62,488 bases of DNA from the NCBI GenBank assembly GCA_964581465.1, contig CAZOOP010000016.1, forward strand, positions 1-62,488, read 5' to 3'. This stretch comes from WJMB01 sp964581465. GTDB lineage: Bacteria; RBG-13-66-14. The notes beneath the pieces are model-generated. The model saw only the letters and a list, made by a program, of their open reading frames with translations. It made no database searches and was not told where the DNA came from. The translations under genes were made by a program, and so were the position numbers. Below are positions 44,967 to 54,041 of the stretch, one piece after another. How positions within the stretch are numbered: the stretch's first letter is position 1; the number at the start of each line of letters is the position of its first letter.

Positions 44967-46118
44967 TCACCCCGCGGATAGACGCTCCCCGAGCTTGACC
45001 AGGTAGTCATCGACCAGCTTCCGCCAGCCGAACTCACGGTTGACCCGCTCACGGGCCTTCCGGCCCAGCTTGACCGCCAGGCCGGGATCGGCGTAGAGGC
45101 GATCGAGGACCCGGGCGATCTCTTCCGCCGAGTCGGGGTCGTCGACGAGGAGGCCGGTCTCACCGTCGAGGACGGCCTCGGGGACGCCGCCGGAGAGCCC
45201 GGCTACGACGGCCCGGCCGTAGGCGCCGGCCTCCAGGTAGACGATGCCGAAGCCCTCGACATCGCCGGGGCGTCGCCGGGAGACCATCACGAAAATATCA
45301 CAGCGGCGGTACTCGTGGTCCAGGTCGTCGTCATCCAGGCGACCGGTGAAGCGGACGCTGTCGGCGATGCCCAACTCGGTGGCCAGGCGACGGTAGGGCG
45401 CGGCGTCGCCGCCGCCGACCACCGTATAGCCGAACCGGCGTCCCCGGTCACGCAGCAGCGCCAGGGCCTCCAGGGTGCGGTCGACGCCCTTGCGCCGGAC
45501 CAGCCGACCCACGCTGAGCAGGCGCAGCGGCCTGTTGCCGTCGAAGTCCGAGGGCGGGGCGTCGAGTCTCAGAAAACGCTCTTCGACGCCGGGATGCAGG
45601 ACCAGCAGGCGCTCCTCGGCGACCCCCAGCTCCCGCTCGGCCGCCCGGGCCGTGGCCCGGCTGTTGCAGGTCACGGCGAGGGCGTCGCGCCGGATGGCCC
45701 TCCAACGCTCGGCCTTGGACGGATCATCGGCCAGCATCCCGGCCAACGTGTGCAGATCGTTGCCGTGGAAATAGATCACCAGGCGGGCTCCGCTCCGCCG
45801 AGCGGCGCGGTGGCAGAGCTCGCGGAAGGGGCTGGCGTTGCCGCAGTGGATGATGGTCCGCGCCGGATCACCCGCTCGCAGTTCCCGACGCAGCGTTCCG
45901 CGCCAGCGTCGTTGGCTCAAGAAACCGCGCCAGACGGGCAGGCGCAGTACACGGCAGGCGAAGCTCGCGTCGGCCTCAACCGCGCCGTCGCAGCGCGGCG
46001 TCAGGACCACCGTCCGCTCCGGCGGCAGGGCGCCGACCAGACCGGCGTAGTAGTTGCTCATCCCGCCGGGATGAGCCGGTGGGAAGTCCCGGGTGAGCAG
46101 CAGGTGGCGGAGTTCCAT
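44967..46118 (-). CDS. Glycosyltransferase family 4
   Basis: The 383-residue protein is a GT-B glycosyltransferase. The N-terminal domain has LLLTRDFPPAHPGGMSNYY (acceptor side). The C-terminal nucleotide-sugar domain has LLSVGRLVRRKGVDRTLEAL, VRFTGRLDDDDL and the E-x7-E motif VEGFGIVYLEAGAYG. It probably adds a sugar to a lipid-linked or surface glycan; the substrate is unknown. The ATG at 46118 with GAGG upstream is preferred to the in-frame ATG at 46136. It stands alone between repeat-rich intervals. Confidence 0.87.
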   Translation of the reverse strand: MELRHLLLTRDFPPAHPGGMSNYYAGLVGALPPERTVVLTPRCDGAVEADASFACRVLRLPVWRGFLSQRRWRGTLRRELRAGDPARTIIHCGNASPFRELCHRAARRSGARLVIYFHGNDLHTLAGMLADDPSKAERWRAIRRDALAVTCNSRATARAAERELGVAEERLLVLHPGVEERFLRLDAPPSDFDGNRPLRLLSVGRLVRRKGVDRTLEALALLRDRGRRFGYTVVGGGDAAPYRRLATELGIADSVRFTGRLDDDDLDHEYRRCDIFVMVSRRRPGDVEGFGIVYLEAGAYGRAVVAGLSGGVPEAVLDGETGLLVDDPDSAEEIARVLDRLYADPGLAVKLGRKARERVNREFGWRKLVDDYLVKLGERLSAG

Positions 46119-46501
46119 TGCATCCTCGGCGAGCAAACACGAATGAGGACCTTGCCCAGTTTAACCAGCGAACTGATGCGCGGCCGCCGGATCAACTCGG
46201 CACCATGTAAACCCGGTCCGGGTTGGGTCTGCCGCGTTGGCGGGAATAGATCCAGGTCGACTTTGTGAGAGCTGGATCAGTCAGCGTGAGAAATGTCTGT
46301 TGACACTGATACCGAACCGGTTACGCAGGCTGTGGCTGGACCGGTTGAGTCCCCTGGGGCTTGCATTTGAATGCTAAACAACGGTCGTGGTTTTCCACCG
46401 CGTGGCATCCCGGTTGCGCGAGTCTTCATTGAGCGAAAAAGCTATCGGATAGCGATCACATATCGAGGGATAACACATCCTATAGCAGCCTGTCAGCGCT
46501 A

Positions 46502-46821
46502 GGCATTCTGGAAGCTGTTCGGACCAAATCAGGCTGATTGGGAGCGGCTTGCCAAACTGTGATTCACTTCCCTGAAATGCACACTGTTGATCAAACGTTC
46601 ATTTAGCACACCCTTATTGCCTGTTATTGCTGGATTTAGCTCCAGGTGGCAATCCGCCCTCGCGGCGTATTCAAGCGCGCTGATAATAGGATTTGCTTAA
46701 GATAACGCTCGTTGATTGCCGTCACTTTCACTGCCGGTTATCTTGCAAGTACCTGAGAGTCATCATCAGTATTATCAGTAGGATACAATCCCGACTCGGT
46801 CCAGATTGGGTCTGCGATCCC
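46502..46821 (+). mobile_element. Family B element
   Basis: 320 bp, from GGCATTCTGG to CTGCGATCCC. Flanks CAGCGCTA (46494-46501) and AAGCGCTG (46822-46829) agree at 6 of 8 positions. The regions 46119-46501 and 46822-47065 contain no other gene. Confidence 0.88.
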
Positions 46822-46953
46822 AAGCGCTGTCCGACCGTCCAAGACGCGTGAAATGCCCACAGGAATCCAGCTCGACGTCGGGTTGAATCCGGCGGCTTGA
46901 TGATACCTGGTCCCGTCGGCTGCGTAAAGCGGGCAACTCCCCCCGCGCCGTGT

Positions 46954-46959
46954 TACAAT
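46954..46959 (+). promoter_or_regulatory. Probable -10 box of lgt-comEC
   Basis: TACAAT about 107 bp before lgt; -35 not clear. A hairpin (CTCCATC/GATGGAG, about 46968-46985) follows in the leader. Confidence 0.4.
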
Positions 46960-47065
46960 AGACAAAACTCCATCGGCGAGATGGAGTCTTCGACTTCACC
47001 CCTCCGGCTTCGCAGTTTTCTTAATCAATTCGTCAAGATCAGCCAAGTTCAGCCAAGGACGATTC

Positions 47066-47974
47066 ATGTACCCCACCCTGTTGCAGTTCGGTCCGCTGAC
47101 CCTGCGCGCCTACGGCCTGATGCTGGCGGCGGCCTTCGTCGTCGGAATGCTGGTCTCGGCCAACCGGGCGCGTAACCGCGGTATCGATCCCCGCCACATC
47201 TACGACCTCTCCCTGGTGATCCTGCTGTCGGCCGTCATCGGCGCCCGGCTGTTCCACTTCGTCTTCCACTACGAGGCCTACGCGATCACCGGCGAGCCCT
47301 TCCTGCAGTTGCTGCGTATCTGGGACGGCGGCCTGATGCTCTTCGGCGGTTTCATCCTCGCCTCAATCGGCTCGCTTATCTATCTACGCGTCAAGAAACA
47401 GCCCCTGTGGGAGATCACCGACATCCTCGCCCCGGCGGTGCCCTTGGGCATGGGGCTGACCCGCATCGGCTGCTTCCTCAATGGCTGCTGCTTCGGTCGG
47501 CCGACGGACTCCTGGCTGGGGGTGGTCTTTCCCAACAACGCCCTGGCGTACTCGATCAAAACGGGCATCCTGCCGGGCACGCCGGTGCTGCCGACCCAGC
47601 TGTTCGAATCCGCCGCCGGCTTCGCCTTCTTCGGCCTGCTGCTGCTGGTCGAGCGCAAGTGGAAGCGCTTCCACGGAATGATCTTCGGGCTGATGGTGGC
47701 CCTCTTCGGCGCCTGGCGGCTGTTCATCGAGTTCTACCGCTACCGCGAGGACGACATGCACGCCCTGGGCGGCCTGCTGTCCAAGAACCAGATCATCAGC
47801 ATCGTGATCACCCTGGTCGGGGTGGCGATCATCATCTGGCGCTGGCTTCACGCCCGCCGCACCGACGGCCTGCTCGATCCCAAAGCGGAGTGGGCCGCCG
47901 TCGAGGAGCGCATCGCCAAGGCCTCCAAGGATAAAAGCAAGCGGAGCAGGGCCAAGCGCGGGAAAGGCAAGTAA
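47066..47974 (+). CDS. lgt: Prolipoprotein diacylglyceryl transferase
   Basis: The 302-residue integral membrane protein has the Lgt signatures YGLMLAAAF, WDGGLMLFGGF and RIGCFLNGCCFGRP (about residues 133-146), plus about seven membrane segments and a basic cytoplasmic tail ending KSKRSRAKRGKGK. It attaches diacylglycerol to the lipobox cysteine of prolipoproteins. The comEC gene starts 3 bases after its stop, so the two are co-transcribed. AAGGAC precedes the ATG. Nothing unusual apart from the lysine/arginine-rich tail. Confidence 0.95.
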   Translation: MYPTLLQFGPLTLRAYGLMLAAAFVVGMLVSANRARNRGIDPRHIYDLSLVILLSAVIGARLFHFVFHYEAYAITGEPFLQLLRIWDGGLMLFGGFILASIGSLIYLRVKKQPLWEITDILAPAVPLGMGLTRIGCFLNGCCFGRPTDSWLGVVFPNNALAYSIKTGILPGTPVLPTQLFESAAGFAFFGLLLLVERKWKRFHGMIFGLMVALFGAWRLFIEFYRYREDDMHALGGLLSKNQIISIVITLVGVAIIIWRWLHARRTDGLLDPKAEWAAVEERIAKASKDKSKRSRAKRGKGK

Positions 47975-47977
47975 CCG

Positions 47978-50398
47978 GTGGAGACGGGGCGCTTCGGTTT
48001 GGATCTCGAGGGTCCGCGCAGCCGCCCCGCCATACGCCGAGCCGAGAAACCGCCGCCCGACTCGCCTCTGGTGGGTCTGGCGGCGGTTTTCGCCGTCGGG
48101 ACCGCTCTGGCCGCCTGGCTGAAGCCGCCCGGCGTCGTTGCCCTGGGCGCGCTGGCGGCCGCCCTGGTCGGCCTGGTCCTCTGGGGGCGCTCCAGTCGCC
48201 GGGGAGCCCTCGTCTTGGCCCTGGTGGCTGCCCTGGCCGCAGGATTGGGCCTCCACGGCGCGGCCCGCGAGCGCCTGGAAACCCGCCGCGCCCGCCTCGA
48301 GGCCCAGACCGCGCCCCTGGAGCTGACCCTGCTGGTCGACGGCCCGGTGGATCGCGACGACACGCGCCAGCGCTGCTTCGTCGAGATCGTCCAGGCCCCG
48401 GACGAGTTGACCGAACTCGAGGGCGCCCGGCTCAGCCTGGGGCTCTACGAGGCCGACTCGCCCTGGGTGCGGCCCGGCGAGCTGATCCGGGGTAGCTTTC
48501 GCCTCGACGGTGTGGATCCCCCCGCCAACCCTTTGACTCCCGACTATGGCGCCTACCTGAGCGCCCGGGGTATCGCCGGCTGGGCCCGCGACGTCGGCGC
48601 CGTGGAGGTGGTCGGAGAGCGAGCGGGCCTCGACCACGCCTTGCTGCGCCTGCGCGAGACGCTGACCGCCGACGCGCTGGAGCCGTTGAATCCCGAGGCC
48701 CGCCCCCTGGCCCGGGCGCTGCTGCTGGGCGATCGCGGCGGGCTGCCCGAGGAGGACCTGGAGCTTTACCGCCGCTCCGGCGTCTTCCACATCTTCGCCG
48801 TCAGCGGGCTCCACGTCGGCCTGGTGGGCTATCTCTTCTTCGCCCTGGGCGGGGTCCTGCCGCTGCGGCGCAACGGCCGCTACCTGCTCTCCCTGGCGGC
48901 CATCGTCGTCTTCACCCTGCTCACCGGCGCCCGTCCCCCGGCGCTGCGGGCCTGCCTGATGGCCGGCATCTACCTGGGCGGCCGCCTGCTGGGGCGTCCG
49001 GCCCACCTGGGAACCTCGGTAGCCGCCGCCGGACTGATCCTGCTGGTCCTCAACCCATTGCGGATAGGCGACACCAGCTTCCAGCTATCCTTCGCCGCCG
49101 CGGCGGGGATCGCCGCGCTGACCTCGGAGCTGACCGCCCGACTGGGCCGCCTGCGGGTGCCGCGATTGCTCGCCGAGCCCCTGGCCGCCGCCCTGGGAGC
49201 CCAGTTGGCCCTCTTCCCGCTGCTGGCGCTGCACTTCGCCCGGGTGCCCCTGCTCGGCCTGCTGCTCAATCTACTGGTCGTGCCGCTGTTGGGGATGATC
49301 CTGTTGGTCGGTCTTCCCTACCTGCTGCTGGCTTCGCTGTGGAGCGCCGCCGCGCCGCTGCTGGGCGAGCCCTTGGGCCTGCTGCTGCGCCTGCTGGACT
49401 GGCTGGTCGGACGCGCCCTGACCGGAGCGCCGCTGACCATCGACCTGCGCCAGCCCGCCTGGTGGTTGGTCGTCGTCACACTGCTCCTATTCGCCGCCGC
49501 CCTGCTGATCCACCACCGGGGCGGACGGCGTCTTCGTCGCTGGGTCTGGGCGCCGCCGGCGCTGCTGATCGTCCTCTGGGTCGTTCACCTGTCCTGGAGG
49601 ACCGCCCCCGAGGGGCTGCGGATAATCTGCTTCGACGTCGATCGCGGAGATTGCGCGCTGATCGAGAGCCCCGCCGGGGACCGGGTGCTCATCGACGGCG
49701 GTGCGGACTGGACCGACCTCGCCGCCGAGTATCTGCGCCGCCGGGGTGTCCGCCGCCTGGACGCCGTGGTTCTCAGCCACCCCGACGAGGATCACTACGC
49801 CGGGCTGCCGTCGGTCTACGCTGACTGCGCGGTGGAGCGTGTCTACCGCCCGGCCCGCGCGGCCGACACCGCGGCCTGGGCGGAGTATCTGGCCGCCGAG
49901 GCGTACAGCGGCGCCGCGGTGCTCCACCCGTCCCGAGGCGTGTTGCTGCCTACCGCCGATCCCCGGCTGGAGCTGCGCGTCGTCACCCCGGCCGACGACC
50001 CGCGCCTCGAGCTGGGAACCAACGACGCGTCTTTGGCCCTCTTGGTAGTCTATGGGAGCTTCGAGATGCTTTTCACCGGCGACCTCGAGGCCCCCGGTGA
50101 GGCGGCGCTGCTGGAAGACTGGGACCACGGCGCCGTCGACCTGCTCAAGCTGCCCCACCACGGCGCGACGGACACCTGCGGCGACGAGCTTCTAGTCGTC
50201 CTGCGCCCGGGCCACGCCGTGGTCTTCCCCTCGGGCGGCGTTTTCGACCAGCGTACGCGCTGGCGGTTGGCCGATCACGGCTGCTGGGTCTACGACGTGG
50301 GTTTGCACGGCGCGGCAATCATCGAGAGCGACGGCGACAGCTTCCGGCTGGGCCGCTTCGACGGCTCCTTCTCACCTGGAGTCCACATGTACGAGTGA
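47978..50398 (+). CDS. comEC: ComEC/Rec2-type DNA uptake channel
   Basis: The 806-residue protein combines an N-terminal region with hydrophobic helices and a DUF4131-like soluble part, the Competence domain (about 225-500) with GVFHIFAVSGLHVGLVG and many membrane segments, and a C-terminal metallo-beta-lactamase-like domain (about 550-790) with LSHPDEDHYAGL near residue 600, FTGDLE and LPHHGATDT. In competent bacteria this protein carries single-stranded DNA across the inner membrane, the beta-lactamase-like part being a possible nuclease. Start is GTG at 47978. No other competence genes are in the window. Confidence 0.92.
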   Translation: METGRFGLDLEGPRSRPAIRRAEKPPPDSPLVGLAAVFAVGTALAAWLKPPGVVALGALAAALVGLVLWGRSSRRGALVLALVAALAAGLGLHGAARERLETRRARLEAQTAPLELTLLVDGPVDRDDTRQRCFVEIVQAPDELTELEGARLSLGLYEADSPWVRPGELIRGSFRLDGVDPPANPLTPDYGAYLSARGIAGWARDVGAVEVVGERAGLDHALLRLRETLTADALEPLNPEARPLARALLLGDRGGLPEEDLELYRRSGVFHIFAVSGLHVGLVGYLFFALGGVLPLRRNGRYLLSLAAIVVFTLLTGARPPALRACLMAGIYLGGRLLGRPAHLGTSVAAAGLILLVLNPLRIGDTSFQLSFAAAAGIAALTSELTARLGRLRVPRLLAEPLAAALGAQLALFPLLALHFARVPLLGLLLNLLVVPLLGMILLVGLPYLLLASLWSAAAPLLGEPLGLLLRLLDWLVGRALTGAPLTIDLRQPAWWLVVVTLLLFAAALLIHHRGGRRLRRWVWAPPALLIVLWVVHLSWRTAPEGLRIICFDVDRGDCALIESPAGDRVLIDGGADWTDLAAEYLRRRGVRRLDAVVLSHPDEDHYAGLPSVYADCAVERVYRPARAADTAAWAEYLAAEAYSGAAVLHPSRGVLLPTADPRLELRVVTPADDPRLELGTNDASLALLVVYGSFEMLFTGDLEAPGEAALLEDWDHGAVDLLKLPHHGATDTCGDELLVVLRPGHAVVFPSGGVFDQRTRWRLADHGCWVYDVGLHGAAIIESDGDSFRLGRFDGSFSPGVHMYE

Positions 50399-50528
50399 AT
50401 CCTCTTCCGGGGGCATCATGTAAGCCTTCGAGCGATCTGGCTATGAGTCGCAGATGCTATCCCGAATCGGACAACAGCCTGTAACAGTTAACGCACGGTC
50501 CGGTTAGTCGTAGTGATTCCGATGATGA

Positions 50529-50558
50529 AAAACCAGACCCCCGGGAAGGTCTGGTTTT
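50529..50558 (-). terminator. Terminator of the 50585 gene
   Basis: AAAACCAGACC / GGTCTGGTTTT stem. On the minus strand the stem is followed by TTTTTCATC, 27 bases past the stop codon. Confidence 0.85.
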
Positions 50559-50584
50559 CCTTGATAGTTGAACGTCCGTCGGCG

Positions 50585-51352
50585 TTAAAGCTTGGTCTTC
50601 AGCTCTCCCCAACTGATATGATTGACGGGGGCCGTCTGGTCGATCATATAGGCCAAGCAGTTGTGGAACATGTTCCAGGTTTCGGGAGAGTAGTAATCAT
50701 CCCACCATTCACGGGCGTCGTTGTTGCCGTTCCAGTAGACGATGATGCCGTTGTAGGCGCCGACATTTTCTGTGACCAGGATCTTGGTCGGACCGAGAAA
50801 CTGATCAAGCAGCAGTCTGGCTACGGCGAAGGTGTCTGGATTGCCGTCGGCGTTGCAGTTGTCGTGATCCAGACAGGTGTCGAGCAGGTTGATGTTGTCG
50901 TCGACGTAATAGCCGTAGTCGTAATCGGTGATCCAGTGGGACTGGGTATTGGTGAAGGCGTTGCCCGAGAGGAACTCACCGTTGGTCGAAGAATGGATCA
51001 GGGCGGCCATCTCCGGATCCATGTTCAGGCTGTCGCGGCCTGTGATGACCAGATAGTTGCCGTCGGAGACCCAATCGTTCAGAGTGGTGCGCTCATCGGC
51101 GCCTATCAGGCGGTCGGCGTTGTACCAGATGACGATATCGTAGTTGTTCAAGGTCGACTCATCGGTGGTGTAGAGCGTGCTCGAATTGTTGTGGACGTGG
51201 GTGTAGCTGTAGCCCCAGTTGTCCAGGTCCGTCTCCAGGTAATCCATGTTCTCGTAACCGAAACCGCTGGGGTTGTCGTCTATCAATAACATATCGTAAG
51301 CCCCGGCCAAGGTCAGGCCGAAAGTAACCAAAATAATCAGCGCTTTACGCAT
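50585..51352 (-). CDS. Exported protein with SWGELKTKL C-terminus
   Basis: The 255-residue protein has a signal peptide (MRKALIILVTFGLTLAGA) and a domain starting YDMLLIDDNPSGFGYENMD, with DIVIWYNADRLIGADERTTL and DGNYLVITGRDSL. These alternate strands and helices as in glutamine amidotransferase-like or ThuA-like domains, but no catalytic cysteine triad is evident. It ends APVNHISWGELKTKL, the tag shared with three other exported proteins here. Codon use is less GC-rich than its neighbours. A GGGAGG site precedes the ATG. Confidence 0.78.
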   Translation of the reverse strand: MRKALIILVTFGLTLAGAYDMLLIDDNPSGFGYENMDYLETDLDNWGYSYTHVHNNSSTLYTTDESTLNNYDIVIWYNADRLIGADERTTLNDWVSDGNYLVITGRDSLNMDPEMAALIHSSTNGEFLSGNAFTNTQSHWITDYDYGYYVDDNINLLDTCLDHDNCNADGNPDTFAVARLLLDQFLGPTKILVTENVGAYNGIIVYWNGNNDAREWWDDYYSPETWNMFHNCLAYMIDQTAPVNHISWGELKTKL

Positions 51353-52116
51353 TCATCCTCCCGGGCTTTGCTGTTGCGAGTCAAACGTGGACAACGTGAA
51401 AGACCTGGTGAGTCAAGTATTGATTGCTCTCGTAGTGTATCACCGACGAGAACAACAAGAAGCGTTGCTGTATTGTGTTACCATCCGTTTGCTTAACGGA
51501 GACGCTATCGAAGGGGTGGGTGCTGCAGGTCCACTCGCGCAGGCTGTGAAACCTTTGGAGCAGGAAGCGAGTTGCGCCTTAAACACCCCCACCTTGCTGC
51601 GTCGGGTTCTTTATGTGGAGGGACGAGCGGCGGTATTGGATGACTTTTCTAACCGGATTGAATCCACACGCTTAATATAGCACCGCCTTAGGAGACCGTC
51701 AATCCGTGGAGGTGGAAAAGCTGCCGGCTTTTCCGCCCTCGTTGGCCTCGGCCGGGTAGAGCCCGGGTCAGCCGACCGTATCGATGCCGAGGTCCCGTTT
51801 GGATTCGGGCTGAGCGCATCCGTCTTGCCTTTAGCCCGTCAATGTTGCTATCATCACACACTGCACCTTCCCGCCCTATCCCCGCCCTATCGTGGACCGA
51901 ACCCGAGGATTACGAAACACGGGCTTCACTAGAAAGGGATTCCGGTCGCCATCGTGGATGTCTTGAGGGCTTCGGATGGACCAACCACCAACACCTGATC
52001 CGCCTGTCGGTTCGGCTTTCTAAACAGTCCTTTCGAAACAGTCCTTTCGAAACAGTCCGAGAAACAGTCCGAGAAAACCATTGACTAGACTACACAACCT
52101 ATGATAGGTATTATAA
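51353..52116. other. Non-coding interval upstream of ispE
   Basis: No gene I can support; the longest open frame (51387-51680) lacks a ribosome site and resembles nothing. Base composition is mixed. It holds the short tandem repeat at 52024-52075. Confidence 0.5.
52024..52075. repeat. Short tandem repeat upstream of ispE
   Basis: ACAGTCC occurs four times, first twice in 14-bp units (ACAGTCCTTTCGAA) and then twice in 12-bp units (ACAGTCCGAGAA), ending about 40 bp before the ispE start codon. A role in binding a regulator or in length variation is possible. Confidence 0.75.
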
Positions 52117-52983
52117 ATGAAGCACCTGAGGATTACTTGTCCCGCCAAGATCAACCTGGGTCTCGCGGTAACGGATAGGCGGACCGACGGCTACCACGAC
52201 GTGGAGACCTACCTTGCCACCGTCTCCGTCGGTGATCGTCTGATCATCGAACCCGACCGGCGCCTGCAGCTCTCCATCCGCGGCGTGGGCGGCCTGCCGG
52301 CCGATCGCCGCAACCTGGTCTATCGTGCGGCCGAGCTGTTCGGCAAAACAGCCGGTGTGGACAACGCCGTCGCTATCCAGCTCATCAAGCGCATCCCGCC
52401 AGGGACGGGGCTGGGTGGCGGATCCAGTGACGCCGCCGGCGCTCTGGTAGGATTGAACGAATACCACGGCGGGCCACTGGAACACTCGGAGCTGGAGCGC
52501 CTGGCCGCCGAGCTGGGTTCCGACGTGCCCTTCTTTCTGCGTGGCGGCGTGGCCTTCGCCCACGGCCGAGGTGAACTGCTGGAACCCCTTAGTTGTCCTC
52601 GGGAACAGCACCTGGTGCTGGCCCTGCCTCAGGCCACCGTCTCCACCTCTTGGGCCTACAAGCAGCTCACCGAGGAGGACTTCGGCCCCCTGGAGCGCGA
52701 GCCCATCGAAAACTGGCTCAGCGGCGGCGCCCCCCCCACCGAGCTGTTCAACGTGTTCAGCGCACCCGTTGGCGGGACCTTCCCCGTGATCCAAGAATGC
52801 CTGGAGCTGCTGCGCTCGGTGGGACTCGTCGCGGTGACACTGACCGGCTCCGGAGCGGCCTGCTTCGGACTGGCCGAAAACGCCGACCAGGCCGCACGTT
52901 GCGCTCGTGAGCTCGAGACTCGAGGTCAGGCGGCCATCCCGGCTCGGATCATTGCCGACGCGGTTACGGTCAAGGAGGACTGA
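52117..52983 (+). CDS. ispE: 4-diphosphocytidyl-2-C-methyl-D-erythritol kinase
   Basis: The 288-residue GHMP kinase has the IspE N-terminus (CPAKINLGLAVTDRRTDGYH), the ATP-binding loop PPGTGLGGGSSDAAGAL (about 95-111), SDVPFF, and the C-terminal LTGSGAACFGL. It phosphorylates CDP-methylerythritol in the MEP isoprenoid pathway. The ATG has no convincing ribosome site, only TAGG upstream, so initiation may be weak or the message leaderless. spoVG follows 370 bp later, an order reminiscent of Bacillus (ispE-purR-yabJ-spoVG). Confidence 0.93.
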   Translation: MKHLRITCPAKINLGLAVTDRRTDGYHDVETYLATVSVGDRLIIEPDRRLQLSIRGVGGLPADRRNLVYRAAELFGKTAGVDNAVAIQLIKRIPPGTGLGGGSSDAAGALVGLNEYHGGPLEHSELERLAAELGSDVPFFLRGGVAFAHGRGELLEPLSCPREQHLVLALPQATVSTSWAYKQLTEEDFGPLEREPIENWLSGGAPPTELFNVFSAPVGGTFPVIQECLELLRSVGLVAVTLTGSGAACFGLAENADQAARCARELETRGQAAIPARIIADAVTVKED

Positions 52984-53015
52984 TTGTCAGGCGCTTCGTC
53001 CAGATGGCGCCGGTG

Positions 53016-53141
53016 TTAGGCAGCCGTGGTTGAACGGTTATCGATCAGTCGCTGCAGGACTTCACCCGGGGCGGACAAGACCAAGCGGACGTATCGGCAT
53101 AGGTTGGAGCGGGCCTTGCGTCGTTCATGGAAGGTGAGCAT
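53016..53141 (-). CDS. Possible 41-residue basic protein
   Basis: Opposite the ispE-spoVG gap, a short frame encodes MLTFHERRKARSNLCRYVRL and 21 more residues ending STTAA. A GGGAGAG site lies 6 bases before the ATG, and a promoter (TTCACG, 18-bp spacer, TATAAT) lies just upstream on the same strand. No family recognised. The combination of promoter, ribosome site and basic composition makes a real small gene plausible; an antisense or small regulatory RNA is an alternative. Confidence 0.45.
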   Translation of the reverse strand: MLTFHERRKARSNLCRYVRLVLSAPGEVLQRLIDNRSTTAA

Positions 53142-53161
53142 AACCGTCTCTCCCTGCTGCC

Positions 53162-53191
53162 ATTATACCGTTACCCGACGCGTGTCGTGAA
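53162..53191 (-). promoter_or_regulatory. Promoter on minus strand between ispE and spoVG
   Basis: Read on the minus strand: TTCACG (53191-53186), 18-bp spacer, TATAAT (53167-53162), followed by a ribosome site and the 41-codon frame. Confidence 0.6.
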
Positions 53192-53356
53192 CGAAGATAC
53201 ACCCGCTGAATGGTTGCGGGGTGTGATAAACCGGTTCAGGTCCGCTTCATCTCGAAGATGAACCTGGCTGGACCGCCTGATCCCGTTGGCACCAATCCCA
53301 GGACTAAACCTTTCCACGCCGCTTATGAGGTAACGTGCAACGACGAGGGGGCACAG

Positions 53357-53653
53357 ATGGAAATCACCGAAGTGAGGGTCACGCTGCGCGACGAGGAGAA
53401 GCTGAAGGCCTACGCTTCGATCGTCATAGATAAATGCTTCATCGTCAAAGACCTGCGCATCATCGACGGCAACGACCGCCTCTGGGTGGCCATGCCCAAC
53501 AAGAAGCGCCGCGACGGCACCCGACGCGACGTCTGTCACCCCCTCAACCAGGAGACCCGGGACATGATCGAATCCGTGGTGCTGGAGCGCTACGACGAGG
53601 AAATGCGAGAACGGCTCTACGGCGAAAAGGCCGTCGTCGCCGAGAGCGAGTAG
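53357..53653 (+). CDS. spoVG: SpoVG-family nucleic-acid-binding regulator
   Basis: The 98-residue protein is a typical SpoVG: MEITEVRVTLRDEEKLKAYA, then FIVKDLRIIDGNDRLWVAMP and NKKRRDGTRRDVCHPLNQET. In other bacteria SpoVG binds DNA and RNA and affects cell division and global regulation. I use the ATG at 53357 with a GAGGGG site, since the family starts here; the in-frame upstream extension is not conserved. It precedes the tRNA-Gln gene, which has its own promoter. Confidence 0.93.
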   Translation: MEITEVRVTLRDEEKLKAYASIVIDKCFIVKDLRIIDGNDRLWVAMPNKKRRDGTRRDVCHPLNQETRDMIESVVLERYDEEMRERLYGEKAVVAESE

Positions 53654-53673
53654 CCGCTCTCGGTTGATCCCTC

Positions 53674-53702
53674 CTGACCCGTTTGGCGCCCTGTGTTATA
53701 AT
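53674..53702 (+). promoter_or_regulatory. Promoter of tRNA-Gln
   Basis: CTGACC (53674-53679), 17-bp spacer, TATAAT (53697-53702), 36 bp before the tRNA. Confidence 0.7.
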
Positions 53703-53738
53703 CCCCACCCCGACGGCCGCTTAAGCGCCGCCGGTCGA

Positions 53739-53813
53739 TGGGGCGTCGACAAGCGGTAAGTCAACGGCCTTTGGAGCCGTCATTCGTAGGTTCGAATCCT
53801 ACCGCCCCAGCCA
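53739..53813 (+). tRNA. tRNA-Gln (UUG anticodon)
   Basis: The 75-nt gene folds as a standard cloverleaf: acceptor TGGGGCG with CGCCCCA, anticodon stem ACGGC/GCCGT with loop CTTTGGA (anticodon TTG at the loop centre), T arm GTAGG-TTCGAAT-CCTAC, and an encoded 3' CCA. It reads CAA codons. It has its own promoter and terminator. Confidence 0.95.
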
Positions 53814-53826
53814 TACCTTTCCGGAC

Positions 53827-53863
53827 ACCCGGTCGACGGATGAATCCGCCGACCGGGTTCTTT
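53827..53863 (+). terminator. Terminator of tRNA-Gln
   Basis: ACCCGGTCG pairs with CGACCGGGT with an inner CGGAT/ATCCG stem, followed by TTCTTT. Confidence 0.85.
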
Positions 53864-54041
53864 AGTATGGCGCTATCTCTTATTCCGGGACCGCAAGATA
53901 CCTGGGCATCATCACAGGTAACCGGACCGGCATCAATTACGATCGAGAGCCGCATCTACGATCGAGAGTCGCATCAAATTATGGTTTTTGATTAGAACTC
54001 ACTAACTGATACGGACCGGGGTTTTATTGGATAATGCTCGG

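Noticed and set aside
46968..46985. Hairpin in the lgt leader as a riboswitch
   Set aside because: A simple 7-bp hairpin with no conserved riboswitch core; it may only be a leader structure.
47384..49006. A 540-codon minus-strand frame over lgt and comEC
   Set aside because: Glutamine/glycine-rich shadow of two clearly identified plus-strand genes.
51387..51680. 97-codon plus-strand frame upstream of ispE
   Set aside because: No ribosome site, mixed composition and no recognisable family.
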